This document shows, piece after piece, positions 1 through 8,566 of a DNA stretch of 64,000 bases (position 1 is its first letter; each line of letters begins with the position of its first letter). The DNA comes from Microbacterium paraoxydans (GTDB taxonomy: Bacteria > Actinomycetota > Actinomycetes > Actinomycetales > Microbacteriaceae): assembly GCF_020524545.1 (NCBI RefSeq), contig NZ_JAIVLG010000006.1, positions 310,001 to 374,000 of the forward strand, in the 5' to 3' direction. The notes beneath the pieces are model-generated. The model was not told the origin of the DNA and did not search any database. It was given only the letters and a program-made list of their open reading frames with translations. The position numbers and the translations under genes are program-made.

Positions 1-255
1 GGCCATCGACACCCCATCGGTGTCGGTGGCCGTCTCCGTCTCCGCCGCGGGGTCGTTCAGGCAGTCCTTCATCGCGGAGGCGATGATCTGGAATCCCGCC
101 TTGTCGAGCGCGGAGGTGACGGCAGCGAGCTGGGTGACGACCGCGCGGCAATCGCTCCCGCGTTCGACGGCGGAGATCACGGCTCCGAGCTGTCCTTGGG
201 CGCGCTTGAGGCGGTTGGCGATCTTGCGCTGGGTCTCGGCATCTGCGGATGACAT
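1..255 (-). CDS. CsoR/CstR-family (DUF156) transcriptional repressor, 3' end cut by window
   Basis: All-helical DUF156 repressor that binds operator DNA and releases it on sensing a metal or sulfur species. 85 codons are visible and the C-terminus runs off the window. The N-terminal helix carries the family RLKRAQGQL segment. Sensor-position cysteines are Cys36 (SDCRAV) and Cys65 (MKDCL). The position that is His in copper-sensing CsoR (four before the second Cys) is Ala61. Cys-Cys without His is the CstR persulfide-sensor pattern, so I infer a reactive-sulfur sensor rather than a copper sensor. The divergent neighbour is a CoA-disulfide reductase-rhodanese, as expected for CstR. A GGGAG Shine-Dalgarno precedes the ATG at 255. 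Confidence 0.9.
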   Translation of the reverse strand, partial: MSSADAETQRKIANRLKRAQGQLGAVISAVERGSDCRAVVTQLAAVTSALDKAGFQIIASAMKDCLNDPAAETETATDTDGVSMA

Positions 256-290
256 CGGTCGCTCCCTGAGTGTCTGCTGGACTCCCCACT

Positions 291-337
291 ATACCCCCTG
301 GGGTATGCTGGGAGCACGAAGATACCCATGGGGGTAT
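291..337. promoter_or_regulatory. Paired CsoR/CstR-type operators in the divergent promoter
   Basis: Two 16-bp inverted repeats, ATACCCCCTGGGGTAT (291-306) and ATACCCATGGGGGTAT (322-337), lie 31 bp apart centre to centre between the repressor gene and the 54-aa/reductase operon. GC-tract palindromes flanked by ATA/TAT are the known operator form for CsoR/CstR proteins. I infer that both directions are repressed by the adjacent regulator. Confidence 0.85.
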
Positions 338-355
338 CAGTGAGGAGTCGAGAAC

Positions 356-520
356 ATGTGCCGAGCAGTCCGTTGCAAGACCTGCGGAAAGACGACCTGG
401 GCGGGATGCGGTCAGCACGTCGCGGAAGTGCGGCGAACGGTCCCCGCTGCGCAGTGGTGCTCCGGGCATCCGAAGGAGCAGGCGCAGGGCGGCTTCTTCT
501 CACGGATGTTCCAGCGATGA
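356..520 (+). CDS. Small cysteine-rich (zinc-ribbon-like) protein, 54 aa
   Basis: 54-residue protein starting MCRAVRCKTCGKTTWAGCGQ. Cysteines fall at 2, 7, 10, 18 and 35, with nearby histidines, suggesting a small metal-binding knuckle or a thiol-reactive protein. The C-terminus ends GGFFSRMFQR. It has its own Shine-Dalgarno (GAGGAG, 342-347) and its TGA overlaps the ATG of the reductase gene (ATGA, 517-520), so the two are translationally coupled. It is the first gene after the double operator. I do not know an assigned function; a role in sulfur or metal handling is inferred only from cysteine content and context. Confidence 0.75.
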   Translation: MCRAVRCKTCGKTTWAGCGQHVAEVRRTVPAAQWCSGHPKEQAQGGFFSRMFQR

Positions 521-2214
521 CCACGGCCGAACCACGTACCGTCGTCGTGGTCGGCGGTGTCGCCGGGGGGATGTCCGCCGCCGCGCGCCTTCGCCGCCTC
601 GACGAGCGGGCGCGGATCGTCGTCTTCGAGCGCGGTCCCGAGGTCTCGTATGCGAATTGCGGGCTGCCCTATTACGTCGGCGGCGTGATCGCCGAGCGGG
701 AGTCGCTGCTCCTGCAGACGCCCGCATCGTTGCGCAGCCGGTTCGGGCTCGATGTCCGGGTGCGTCACGACGTCGTGCGCATCGACACCGCGCAGAAGCT
801 GGTCGAGGTCGAAGAACTCGATTCGGGGCGCCGCTTCACGCAGAGCTACGACAGCCTGATCCTCGCCACGGGTGCGCGCCCGCGCCGGGACGAACCGGTC
901 TCCGATATCCCCGTCCGTGCCCTGCGGACGGTCGATGATGCCGATGCGATCGATGCCGCTCTCGTGCGACCCGGTCTTCCGGTCGTCGTCGTCGGCGGTG
1001 GCTACACGGGCCTGGAAGCGGTCGAGAACCTCGTGGCGCGCGGAGCCTCGGTGACCCTCGTGCAGCGAGGGGCTCAGCTGCTCTCGCCCCTCGACGCGGA
1101 GATGGCCGCCCCGATCGCCGCGGAGGTCCGTGCGCGCGGTGTCGACGTGCGTCTCGGCGTCGAGGTCGTGGGCGCCGAATCCGGGTACGTCACGTTGAGC
1201 GACGGGGCTTCCGTCCCCGCGGAACTCCTGATCGACGCCTCCGGGGTGGTGCCGGAGACCGCGCTGGCGGAGCGCGCCGGCATCCGGATCGGCGAGACCG
1301 GTGGCATCGAGGTCGACGCGCGGTGCCGCACGAGTGCGCCCGACGTGTTCGCCGTGGGAGACGGGGTCGAGAAGCTCGAGCTCGTGGGCGGGGGCACGGC
1401 TCTCGTCACGATGGCCGGTCTCGCGAACAGGCATGGCCGCATGGTGGCCGACCTCATCGCGGGGCGGACCGAGACGGCGCGACCGGCACTCGGCACCGGG
1501 ATCGTCCAGGTGTTCGGGATCGCAGCGGGGAAGACGGGCTGGAGTGAACGGCAGCTCCGAGCGGCGGGGCGAGAGTTCTATGTCGTGCATGTGCATCCCG
1601 GGTCCCACGCCGGGTACTACCCCGGTGCCGAGACGTTGTCGATGAAGCTGCTCGCAGACCCGCAGTCCGATGCCATCCTCGGCGTGCAGATCGTCGGGCG
1701 GGACGGCGTCGACAAGCGGCTCGACGTGATCGCGACGGCCATGCACGCAGGCATGCCGGCCGCAGAGCTCGCGCAGCTCGAACTCGCCTATGCGCCGCAG
1801 TTCGGCTCGGCGAAGGATGCGGTGAACATCCTGGGCTACGTCGCGGAGAACACCCGGACCGGTACGACGCCGACGATCCAGTGGCATGAGCTCGAGGCCG
1901 CGCAGGGTGCCGGGGCGGCGCTGATCGATGTCCGCACACCGGCGGAGTTCGCGGCGGGAGCGATCCCCGGCGCCGTGAACGTGCCGCTCGACGAGCTGCG
2001 GGACCGGTTCGACGAGCTGCCCGACGGCGAGGTCGTGGTCCACTGCCAGGTCGGACTGCGCGGACACATCGCCACGCGCATCCTCCGTCAGCGCGGAGTG
2101 GATGCCCGCAACCTCGACGGCGGCTACCGCACCTGGCGCGACGGCGCCGGGTCTCCGCGGTCAGAGCAGACGGGCGGTGGTCCCGCGCACGTTCAGCTCG
2201 TAGGGCAGCGCTGA
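517..2214 (+). CDS. CoA-disulfide/persulfide reductase fused to a rhodanese domain (CDR-RHD)
   Basis: 565-aa flavoprotein that in its family uses FAD and NAD(P)H to reduce CoA persulfide or CoA disulfide. Residues about 6-450 form the pyridine-nucleotide-disulfide oxidoreductase part: GGVAGG dinucleotide motif near the N-terminus, active-site Cys48 in NCGLPYY, second Rossmann motif VVGGGYTGLE. The C-terminal 100 residues are a rhodanese domain with catalytic Cys in VHCQVGLRG. I chose the ATG at 517 because it overlaps the stop of the 54-aa gene and starts just before the FAD motif; an in-frame ATG at 328 lies inside an operator. The 3' end overlaps the convergent lacI gene by 54 bp. Confidence 0.93.
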   Translation: MTTAEPRTVVVVGGVAGGMSAAARLRRLDERARIVVFERGPEVSYANCGLPYYVGGVIAERESLLLQTPASLRSRFGLDVRVRHDVVRIDTAQKLVEVEELDSGRRFTQSYDSLILATGARPRRDEPVSDIPVRALRTVDDADAIDAALVRPGLPVVVVGGGYTGLEAVENLVARGASVTLVQRGAQLLSPLDAEMAAPIAAEVRARGVDVRLGVEVVGAESGYVTLSDGASVPAELLIDASGVVPETALAERAGIRIGETGGIEVDARCRTSAPDVFAVGDGVEKLELVGGGTALVTMAGLANRHGRMVADLIAGRTETARPALGTGIVQVFGIAAGKTGWSERQLRAAGREFYVVHVHPGSHAGYYPGAETLSMKLLADPQSDAILGVQIVGRDGVDKRLDVIATAMHAGMPAAELAQLELAYAPQFGSAKDAVNILGYVAENTRTGTTPTIQWHELEAAQGAGAALIDVRTPAEFAAGAIPGAVNVPLDELRDRFDELPDGEVVVHCQVGLRGHIATRILRQRGVDARNLDGGYRTWRDGAGSPRSEQTGGGPAHVQLVGQR

Positions 2215-3168
2215 CGGGATGTGGACCTCGTCCGGGGTGGTGAGCTTCGCCAGCACGGCGTCCGCGGCGCGTTCGCCCTGGCCCAGCGGGAACTGATCGA
2301 CCGTGGTCAGGCGGAAGAACTCGCCGAGCTCGTGCCCGTCGATACCGACGATCGACAGCTCCTGCGGCACGTTGAAGCCCAGGTCCCGGGCCGCGAGCAG
2401 TGCGCCGATCGCCATCTCGTCGGACGCGGCGAACACCGCCGTCGGGCGGGGCCCCGGGCGTCCGAGGAGCTGCTTCGCGGCCCGGTAGCCACCCTCGACC
2501 GTGAAGTCCGCCGGCTCGAGGAACGCGTGGTTCAGAGGAATCCGGGCCCTCGCCAGAGCCTTCTCGAAGCCCAGGCGGCGGTTGGTGGGGATGTGGAAGT
2601 CGATGTCGAACTCGGGGTTGGCCCCGATGTGCGCGATGTCGGTGTGGCCCAGGCCGATCAGGTGCTCGGTCGCCAGCTGCGCCACCGCGACGTCGTCGAC
2701 CGTGAGGGTGTCGAGCTTCGGGTTCGGGCCGCCGATCGCGATCACGGGTAGCCCCAGGTCGAGGAGGAGCTGCGTCTCCTCCTCGTCGAGTTCGATCGAC
2801 ACGGCGATGACGGCATCCACGCGCTGCCGCCGCAGGAAGGTGTCGAACACGTGCCGACGCACGTCCTTGTCGGCGGTGATGTTGTAGAGCGTGATGTCGT
2901 AGCCGGCGCGCATCAGGGCGGCGGAGACACCGGAGAGCACGGTGCTGAAGAACCACCGGTCGAGGAACGGCACCACGACGCCGACGTTGCGGGTGCGGCC
3001 GGACGCGAGGCTCGATGCTCGCGAGGAGACGACGTAGCCGAGCGACTGCGCCGCCGACTGCACGCGTTCGCGGGCGGACTCCGACACGTGACCGCGTCCG
3101 CTCAGCGCGCGCGAGACGGTCGCGGTCGACACCCCCGCGAGTCGGGCGACCTCATCGATGCTGGCCAT
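2161..3168 (-). CDS. LacI-family transcriptional regulator, probable alpha-glucoside repressor
   Basis: 335-aa repressor: N-terminal LacI helix-turn-helix (residues 1-55, VARLAGVSTATVSRALSG, hinge SLASGRT) followed by a periplasmic-binding-protein-like sugar-sensing domain. It is downstream of the alpha-glucosidase on the same strand, separated by a strong palindrome (3190-3245), so it may be partly uncoupled from it. Shine-Dalgarno AGAGGA precedes the ATG. The operator upstream of the glucosidase is its likely target; inducer identity is inferred from the neighbour only. The stop lies 54 bp inside the end of the opposite-strand reductase gene. Confidence 0.92.
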   Translation of the reverse strand: MASIDEVARLAGVSTATVSRALSGRGHVSESARERVQSAAQSLGYVVSSRASSLASGRTRNVGVVVPFLDRWFFSTVLSGVSAALMRAGYDITLYNITADKDVRRHVFDTFLRRQRVDAVIAVSIELDEEETQLLLDLGLPVIAIGGPNPKLDTLTVDDVAVAQLATEHLIGLGHTDIAHIGANPEFDIDFHIPTNRRLGFEKALARARIPLNHAFLEPADFTVEGGYRAAKQLLGRPGPRPTAVFAASDEMAIGALLAARDLGFNVPQELSIVGIDGHELGEFFRLTTVDQFPLGQGERAADAVLAKLTTPDEVHIPSALPYELNVRGTTARLL

Positions 3169-3189
3169 GCGTTCCTCTGTCGACTGTGC

Positions 3190-3245
3190 TCCGGTCGCGA
3201 TATGACACCCCTGAGCCGCAGGGGAGCTGTCATATCGCGACCGGA
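3190..3245. repeat. Palindromic repeat, family 2 (CCGGTCGC arms)
   Basis: Arms CCGGTCGCGATATGACA (3191-3207) and its exact complement (3228-3244) enclose a second stem CCCCTG/CAGGGG. It sits between the alpha-glucosidase and lacI genes, both on the minus strand. It could act as a terminator or attenuator, but related copies with the same outer arms lie at 10115-10173 and 59333-59390. Confidence 0.85.
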
Positions 3246-3253
3246 AGGGGCTC

Positions 3254-4924
3254 TCAGGCCTGGACGGCCGTGGTGTACCAGACGGCGGTGTCGACCGGGA
3301 CGGCCGCTCCGTCGAACGGCTGGCTCTGCAGGATCACGACGGCGTTCGCGGGCAACTCGATCGGCGCGGTGCCGAGGTTCGCGATCACGTGCACATCGCC
3401 ACGGCGGAAGGCCACGGCGTCGGGCCCCGCTTCCTCCCAGATCAGCGATCCGGCACCGAAGCCGTGCTCACGACGCCCCGCCAGCAGGCGCTTGTAGAGC
3501 GCGAGGGTCGACGCGGGATCGGTCTCCTCGACATCGCGCGCGTAGGCCGCCCACTCGTCCGGCTGCGGGAGCCACGACAGGCCGGTGTCGTTGAAGCCGA
3601 AGGCCGGAGCCTCCGCCTCCCAGGGCAGCGGCACGCGGCAGCCGTCCCGGCCGTAGCGCTCGCCGTGGGTGCGGAACCAGGTCGGGTCCTGACGGAACTC
3701 GTCGGGGATCTCCATGGCCTCGGGCAGTCCGAGCTCCTCGCCCTGGTAGAGGTACGACGACCCGGGGAGCGCGAGCATCAGAGTGGTCGCAGCCCGGGCG
3801 CGGGCGAGGCCGGTCGCGGTGTCGGGCTTGTTCGGGGTGTTCGGTCCGATGCCCTCGCCCTGCGGGTTCTCTGCCGTGAGAGCCAGACGTGAAGCGTGAC
3901 GCACGACGTCGTGGTTCGACAGCACCCACGTGCTGGGGGCGCCGACCGCGCCGAACTCGTCTAGCGACTCGCGGATGACGTCGCGCAGAGCCTTCGCGTC
4001 CCACGACGTCATGAGGTAGGGGAAGTTGAACGTCTGGTGCATCTCATCCGGACGCACCCAGAGCGCAGTCTGGGCGAGCGTCGGCATCCAGGCCTCGCCG
4101 CACAGGGCGCGATCGCCGTCGTACTCGGCGAGCACGGTGTGCCAGTCGCGGTAGATGTCGTGCACGCCGTCCTGACCCCAGTAGGGAACGTTCGACTCGC
4201 CGCCGCCCATGGAGTCGGCATCGCTCGGAGGCGTGTAGTCGGGCAGGCCGTCGGCCTTGACCATGCCGTGGGCCACGTCGACACGGAAGCCGTCGACGCC
4301 GCGGTCGAGCCAGAAGCGCAGGATGGAGCGGAACTCCTCGCGCACCTCCTCGTTCGTCCAGTCGAAGTCGGGCTGCGTGGCGTCGAAGATGTGCAGGTAC
4401 CACTGGCCGGGGGTGCCGTCGGCCTCGACGACACGCTCCCACATGCCGCCGCCGAACACGGACTCCCAGTTGTTCGGCGGGAGTTCGCCGTTCTCGCCCT
4501 TGCCGTCGCGGAAGATGTAGCGCGCGCGCTCAGGGCTTCCGGGAGCCGCTTTGAGCGCCTCCTGGAACCAGACGTGCTGGTCGGAGGAGTGGTTCGGGAC
4601 CAGATCGACGATCACGCGGATGCCGCGGGAGTGCGCTTCCTCCAGCATCAGATCGAAGTCGGCGAGTGTGCCGAAGAGCGGGTCGACGTCGCGGTAGTCG
4701 GCGACGTCGTAGCCGGCGTCGCGCTGCGGGCTGGTCATGAACGGGCTCAGCCAGATCGCGTCGACGCCCAGTTCCTGCAGCGAGTCGAGGCGGCTGGTGA
4801 TGCCCGGCAGGTCGCCGATGCCGTCGCCCGAGGCATCCGCGAAGGAGCGGGGGTAGATCTGGTAGATGACGGCGCTGCGCCACCACTCGGAACCGGGGGC
4901 TGCGATCTGCTCAAGCTGTGCCAT
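3254..4924 (-). CDS. Alpha-glucosidase / oligo-1,6-glucosidase, GH13
   Basis: 556-aa cytoplasmic GH13 alpha-amylase-superfamily enzyme hydrolysing terminal alpha-glucosidic bonds of maltose or isomaltose-type sugars. The N-terminus holds the family block AVIYQIYPRSFADASGDGIG. The catalytic triad is visible: nucleophile Asp216 (GFRVDVAH), acid/base Glu277 (CGEAW) and Asp339 (LSNHDVVRH). I chose the ATG at 4924 rather than an in-frame upstream start at 5023 because the protein block begins there and a LacI-type operator lies just upstream (4939-4952). There is no signal peptide. Linkage specificity cannot be read from sequence alone. Confidence 0.93.
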   Translation of the reverse strand: MAQLEQIAAPGSEWWRSAVIYQIYPRSFADASGDGIGDLPGITSRLDSLQELGVDAIWLSPFMTSPQRDAGYDVADYRDVDPLFGTLADFDLMLEEAHSRGIRVIVDLVPNHSSDQHVWFQEALKAAPGSPERARYIFRDGKGENGELPPNNWESVFGGGMWERVVEADGTPGQWYLHIFDATQPDFDWTNEEVREEFRSILRFWLDRGVDGFRVDVAHGMVKADGLPDYTPPSDADSMGGGESNVPYWGQDGVHDIYRDWHTVLAEYDGDRALCGEAWMPTLAQTALWVRPDEMHQTFNFPYLMTSWDAKALRDVIRESLDEFGAVGAPSTWVLSNHDVVRHASRLALTAENPQGEGIGPNTPNKPDTATGLARARAATTLMLALPGSSYLYQGEELGLPEAMEIPDEFRQDPTWFRTHGERYGRDGCRVPLPWEAEAPAFGFNDTGLSWLPQPDEWAAYARDVEETDPASTLALYKRLLAGRREHGFGAGSLIWEEAGPDAVAFRRGDVHVIANLGTAPIELPANAVVILQSQPFDGAAVPVDTAVWYTTAVQA

Positions 4925-4938
4925 GCGAAACAGGCTAC

Positions 4939-4952
4939 TGCAAACGCTTACA
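4939..4952. promoter_or_regulatory. LacI-type operator of the alpha-glucosidase gene
   Basis: TGCAAACGCTTACA (reverse strand TGTAAGCGTTTGCA) is a 14-bp CG-centred imperfect palindrome typical of LacI-family sites. It starts 15 bp upstream of the glucosidase start codon, a position where bound repressor would block transcription. Confidence 0.7.
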
Positions 4953-5106
4953 TACTTGCCAGAGCAGGAGTCGAATCGGTTCGGTGAAGGGATTCGCCCG
5001 TGGCGGAGGCGAGCGTCTTGCATCCGTGGAGGGATCAGGCGGGTGTCGAAGACCGCGTGCGCACCGGCGGGAGTAGGGTGGCGGCATCCGAGGAGTGGAG
5101 GCTGTC

Positions 5107-5535
5107 ATGGTTCCGGAGATCAACTACTGGGCGGTCCTGTTGGCCACCGCATCGAGCATGGTCGTCGGCTCGGTCTGGTACGCCAGAGGCGTGTTCGGCA
5201 CGCGCTGGGCGAGACTCGCCAACGTCGACATGGATCGACCGGCCGCCACGGCGATGTGGCCCATCATCACCACGGTCATCGTGAGCTTCATCACGGCCTG
5301 GGTGCTCGCCGGAGCAGCCGCCATCGCCTGGCACTTCTACGGCGGATCGTTCTTCTGGGGCGCGATCGTCACGGCGGTCACGCTGTGGGCGGGCTTCACG
5401 GCCGCGCGCTTCATCACGCATGATGCGTTCGAGGGCCGTTCGACGAAGTTGACCACGCTGAACATCGCCCACGAGCTGGTCACCGTCGTCGTGATGGCGG
5501 TGATCATCGGCGTCTGGCCGCCCGCACTGGCATAG
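5107..5535 (+). CDS. DUF1761 small membrane protein
   Basis: 142-aa integral membrane protein with about four hydrophobic segments (near residues 5-25, 45-70, 75-95 and 118-138). The opening INYWAVLLATASSMVVGSVW and the later THDAFEG segment match the DUF1761 family, whose function is unknown. GGAGG ends seven bases before the ATG at 5107, which decides against an in-frame GTG at 5095. It is divergent from the alpha-glucosidase and shows no operon partner. Confidence 0.85.
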   Translation: MVPEINYWAVLLATASSMVVGSVWYARGVFGTRWARLANVDMDRPAATAMWPIITTVIVSFITAWVLAGAAAIAWHFYGGSFFWGAIVTAVTLWAGFTAARFITHDAFEGRSTKLTTLNIAHELVTVVVMAVIIGVWPPALA

Positions 5536-5679
5536 CGTTCGCCAATGTGGCAACGGCGAAATGGCAATATATAGACTTTCGCCCCTTCTCGGGCTTCGAC
5601 GGAACTGTCAGGCTCAGTCCGTGACCTCGAGGTCGCCTGCGCGTCATCCCCAGCGCGCGGTTCTGACCGAGGGGTCCCC

Positions 5680-6945
5680 ATGTCCGGTTCTTCGCGTCGC
5701 TCGGCGCCGTGGATCATCGTCGCTGCGCTCGTCGCCGCGGCTGTCCTCGCCGGCGCGGCCCCTGCTGCCCTGGGCGCAGGCAGGGCCGCGGACGGTTCGA
5801 CGCCCGGCGCGGGAACACCGGAGGCCGCAAAGTCGGTGGCACTGGCCTACGAGTTCCTCGACGCCAGGGTCGACGAATTCTGCGACGGCGCGGGACATTG
5901 CCTGCCGCGCAGCTACCAGGGCGGATTCTTCACCACGCCCACCTGGGACTTCACTCCGTCGTTCGTGTACGACGATGCGCTGGTCGTGATCGCCTACACC
6001 GCACGGGGGCTGCCGGACGACCTCCGTCGTGCGCGAGCGATCGGCGACACGCTCCTCTTCGTGCAGGAGAACGACCCGATCGGCGACGGACGAACCCGTG
6101 CCTCGTACGAGCCGCACGGCATCCGCCAAGGACGGGTGGAGATCACCGGACCGGGCAGCTTCACCGGAAACCAGGCCTGGGTCGGGCTGGCTCTCGCGCG
6201 GCTCGCGCACGCGACAGGGGAGCCGCGCTACCTCGACGGGGCGTTGCGCGCGGCGCAGTGGATCCAGGACAACACCGCCGACATGGTCCGGGCTCCGTAT
6301 GGCTACACCGGCGGTCAGCTCGAGGACGGCACGTCGCTGACCTGGAAGTCCACCGAGCACAACAGCGACATCGCGGGGTTCTTCGCACAGCTGGCGCAGC
6401 TCACCGGTGACGAGGTGTGGGCGGACCGGGCAGCCGTGGCCGCCGGCTTCGTCGCGGCGATGCAGAGCGCGGACGGTCATGTGAACACCGGCACCGGCCT
6501 CGACGGCTCGACCGTCAACACGCGTCCCATCCCGCTGGACGGGCAGACCTGGAGTGCGCTCGCCACAGGCGACCCGCGCTACGGCGCCGCGCTGGACTGG
6601 ACGCTCGCGAACCTGATCGCGACCGACGGTCCCTACACGGGGCCGTCGATCAGCGAGGTCGACGTGTCGAAGGCGTGGTTCGAGGGCAGCGGACACCTCG
6701 CGCTGGCCCTGCGCCTGCGCGACGGAGTGGGCGACGCGGACCGAGCGGAGGTGTTGCTGAGCAGCATCCGGCTGGCGCAGCGCGATGCCCCGAACGGAGA
6801 CGGAAAGGGTATCGTCGCGACCTCGAACGATGGGCTCGACTCCGGATTCGGCGATCTCTACTACGCGAGTCTGCACACGGGCGCGACGGCCTGGTACCTG
6901 CTCGCGGCAGCGGGGAGCAACCCCTTTACGCTCCCGGGCGAGTGA
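5680..6945 (+). CDS. Secreted (alpha/alpha)6-barrel protein, possible glycosidase or lyase
   Basis: 421-aa protein with a Sec signal peptide (arginines at 6-7, hydrophobic 12-30, cleavage near AGA/GRA). The mature part shows helical-barrel repeats typical of glycan-processing (alpha/alpha)6 enzymes: GNQAWVGLALARLA, SDIAGFFAQLAQLTG, DGQTWSALATGD and a C-terminal HTGATAWYLLAA. Acidic residues in FVYDDALV and the WKSTEHNSD region could be catalytic. I cannot assign a GH or PL family. It stands alone between the DUF1761 gene and convergent purQ. Its GAGGGG Shine-Dalgarno lies about eight bases before the ATG. Confidence 0.75.
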   Translation: MSGSSRRSAPWIIVAALVAAAVLAGAAPAALGAGRAADGSTPGAGTPEAAKSVALAYEFLDARVDEFCDGAGHCLPRSYQGGFFTTPTWDFTPSFVYDDALVVIAYTARGLPDDLRRARAIGDTLLFVQENDPIGDGRTRASYEPHGIRQGRVEITGPGSFTGNQAWVGLALARLAHATGEPRYLDGALRAAQWIQDNTADMVRAPYGYTGGQLEDGTSLTWKSTEHNSDIAGFFAQLAQLTGDEVWADRAAVAAGFVAAMQSADGHVNTGTGLDGSTVNTRPIPLDGQTWSALATGDPRYGAALDWTLANLIATDGPYTGPSISEVDVSKAWFEGSGHLALALRLRDGVGDADRAEVLLSSIRLAQRDAPNGDGKGIVATSNDGLDSGFGDLYYASLHTGATAWYLLAAAGSNPFTLPGE

Positions 6946-6969
6946 AGCCCGGACGACCGACGCCAGGTG

Positions 6970-7689
6970 CTACGCGGCGACGCGGGCCACAGCGGCGATC
7001 GCGCTCGTGAAGAAGTCGAGTCCGTCGACGCCGCTGCGCATGGCGGCTGCGGTGTCGGGGCCGAAGCCCGCCTCGGTCGCGTGCTCGGGGTGCGGCATGA
7101 GGCCGACCACGTTGCCCGCCTCGTTCGTGAGGCCCGCGATGTCGCGCAGTGAGCCGTTCGGGTTGACCCCGGCGTAGCGGAACGCCACGAGTCCTTCGCC
7201 CTCGATGCGGTCGAGCGTCTGCTCGTCGGCGATGTAGCCGCCGTCGGCGTTCTTGAGCGGGATCACGATCTCCTGGCCGCTGCGGAACGCGTTCGTCCAG
7301 GCGGTGTCGGAGTTCTCGACCGTGAGCTTCTGGTCACGGCGCACGAAGTGCTGGTGGTTGTTGCGGATCAGGCCGCCGGGAAGCAGGTGTGCTTCGACGA
7401 GCATCTGGAACCCGTTGCAGATGCCCAGGACGGGCATGCCCTTCGCCGCGGCGTCCTTGACTTCGGCCATGATCGGGGAGAGCGCGGCGATCGCACCGGC
7501 GCGCAGATAGTCGCCGTAGCTGAAGCCGCCGGGGAGGACGAGCGCGTCGACGCCCTCGAGGTCGTGTGAACCGTGCCACAGGGCGACGGGTTCGGCGCCG
7601 GCGATGCGCACCGCGCGCTGGGCGTCACGGTCGTCGAGCGACCCGGGGAAGGTGATGACGCCGATGCGGACGGTCCGTTTGCCGGTCAC
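6970..7689 (-). CDS. purQ: Phosphoribosylformylglycinamidine synthase subunit PurQ
   Basis: Glutamine amidotransferase subunit of FGAM synthase, supplying ammonia to PurL with the help of PurS in purine synthesis. The class I amidotransferase triad is visible: nucleophile Cys in LGICNGFQ and His/Glu in PHPEHA near the C-terminus. I chose the GTG at 7689 because AAGGA sits five bases upstream and the family sequence ([11 protein letters not shown]) starts soon after; an earlier GTG at 7707 overlaps the purS stop and would add six residues. It follows purS directly. No purL is present in the window. Confidence 0.95.
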   Translation of the reverse strand: MTGKRTVRIGVITFPGSLDDRDAQRAVRIAGAEPVALWHGSHDLEGVDALVLPGGFSYGDYLRAGAIAALSPIMAEVKDAAAKGMPVLGICNGFQMLVEAHLLPGGLIRNNHQHFVRRDQKLTVENSDTAWTNAFRSGQEIVIPLKNADGGYIADEQTLDRIEGEGLVAFRYAGVNPNGSLRDIAGLTNEAGNVVGLMPHPEHATEAGFGPDTAAAMRSGVDGLDFFTSAIAAVARVAA

Positions 7690-7703
7690 GGCCGTTCCTT
7701 GCG

Positions 7704-7952
7704 TCACTGGGCGACCTCGATGCCGACGACGTCCTCGATCACGGAGTTGGAGAGCACCTCGTCGGCGATGCGCTTGGCTTCGGCGAGGACCTCGTCGGTG
7801 ACCTCGCCCTCGACGGTGAGCTCGAAGCGCTTGCCGATGCGGACGTCGGAGAAGCCCTCCACGCCGAGGCGGGCGAAAGCGCCGGAGACGGCCTTCCCCT
7901 GCGGGTCGAGCAGTTCGGGCTTGGGCATGACGTCGACGACGATGGTGGGCAT
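7704..7952 (-). CDS. purS: Phosphoribosylformylglycinamidine synthase subunit PurS
   Basis: 82-aa PurS, the small dimeric bridging subunit that couples PurQ and the small-type PurL in the FGAM synthase complex. The sequence starts [20 protein letters not shown] and continues with the G-x-R-x-GK-x-FEL segment ([13 protein letters not shown]) characteristic of PurS. The length is usual for the family. CGGAG precedes the ATG. It is the promoter-proximal gene of a purS-purQ pair. Confidence 0.95.
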   Translation of the reverse strand: MPTIVVDVMPKPELLDPQGKAVSGAFARLGVEGFSDVRIGKRFELTVEGEVTDEVLAEAKRIADEVLSNSVIEDVVGIEVAQ

Positions 7953-8011
7953 GAACGGCTCCGGGAGTCGCGGGCGGACGGGCGCACTCAGTCTACTGCC
8001 CCCGGCGGAGA

Positions 8012-8548
8012 CTACTCCGCGGAGTGGAAGACCGTGTGCAGGTCGCCGACGGCCTCGCGGCCGCCGAGACCGTCGATCTCGAACAGCACCGAGATGCCGA
8101 TGACGTGGCTGCCGAGCCGCTCGACCAGCTGGCGTCCCGCGGCGAGGGTGCCGCCGGTGGCGAGCACGTCGTCGATCAGCAGCACCCGCGACCCGGAAGG
8201 CAGGTCGTCGTGCATCTCGATCGTGGCGGTGCCGTACTCGAGCGCGTAGTCCACGGAGGCGGCGGGGCGCGGCAGTTTGCCGGCCTTCCGGATCGGGATG
8301 AGTCCCACGCCCGCTGCGATCGCCGCGGCACTGGCGAGGATGAATCCACGAGCCTCGATGCCCGCGATCACGTCGAACTGCCCGGCGAAGGGCTCGATGA
8401 TCGCCTCGGTCGTCACGCGGAGCGCCTCGGCGTCGGCGAGGAGCGGCGTGATGTCGCGGAAGATGATCCCCGGCTGCGGGTAGTCCGGGACGTTGCGGAT
8501 CAGGGCTTCAGCGCGGACGAGGGCAGGGGAGAGCGTGGCTTCGGGCAC
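8012..8548 (-). CDS. apt: Adenine phosphoribosyltransferase
   Basis: 178-aa type I phosphoribosyltransferase that salvages adenine to AMP. The PRPP-binding loop VLLIDDVLATGGTLAAG and the FRDITPLL and GIEARGFI blocks are diagnostic. It starts at a GTG with no Shine-Dalgarno. A TAGCCT box (8555-8560 on the opposite strand) lies six bases upstream, so the message is probably leaderless. It lies upstream of purS-purQ on the same strand with a 59-bp gap, so salvage and synthesis genes may be co-transcribed. Confidence 0.95.
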   Translation of the reverse strand: MPEATLSPALVRAEALIRNVPDYPQPGIIFRDITPLLADAEALRVTTEAIIEPFAGQFDVIAGIEARGFILASAAAIAAGVGLIPIRKAGKLPRPAASVDYALEYGTATIEMHDDLPSGSRVLLIDDVLATGGTLAAGRQLVERLGSHVIGISVLFEIDGLGGREAVGDLHTVFHSAE

Positions 8549-8566
8549 CGGACAAGGCTACGCCGG

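Noticed and set aside
2161..2214. Frameshift or truncation at the reductase/lacI junction
   Set aside because: Both reading frames are intact and simply overlap by 54 bp at convergent 3' ends.
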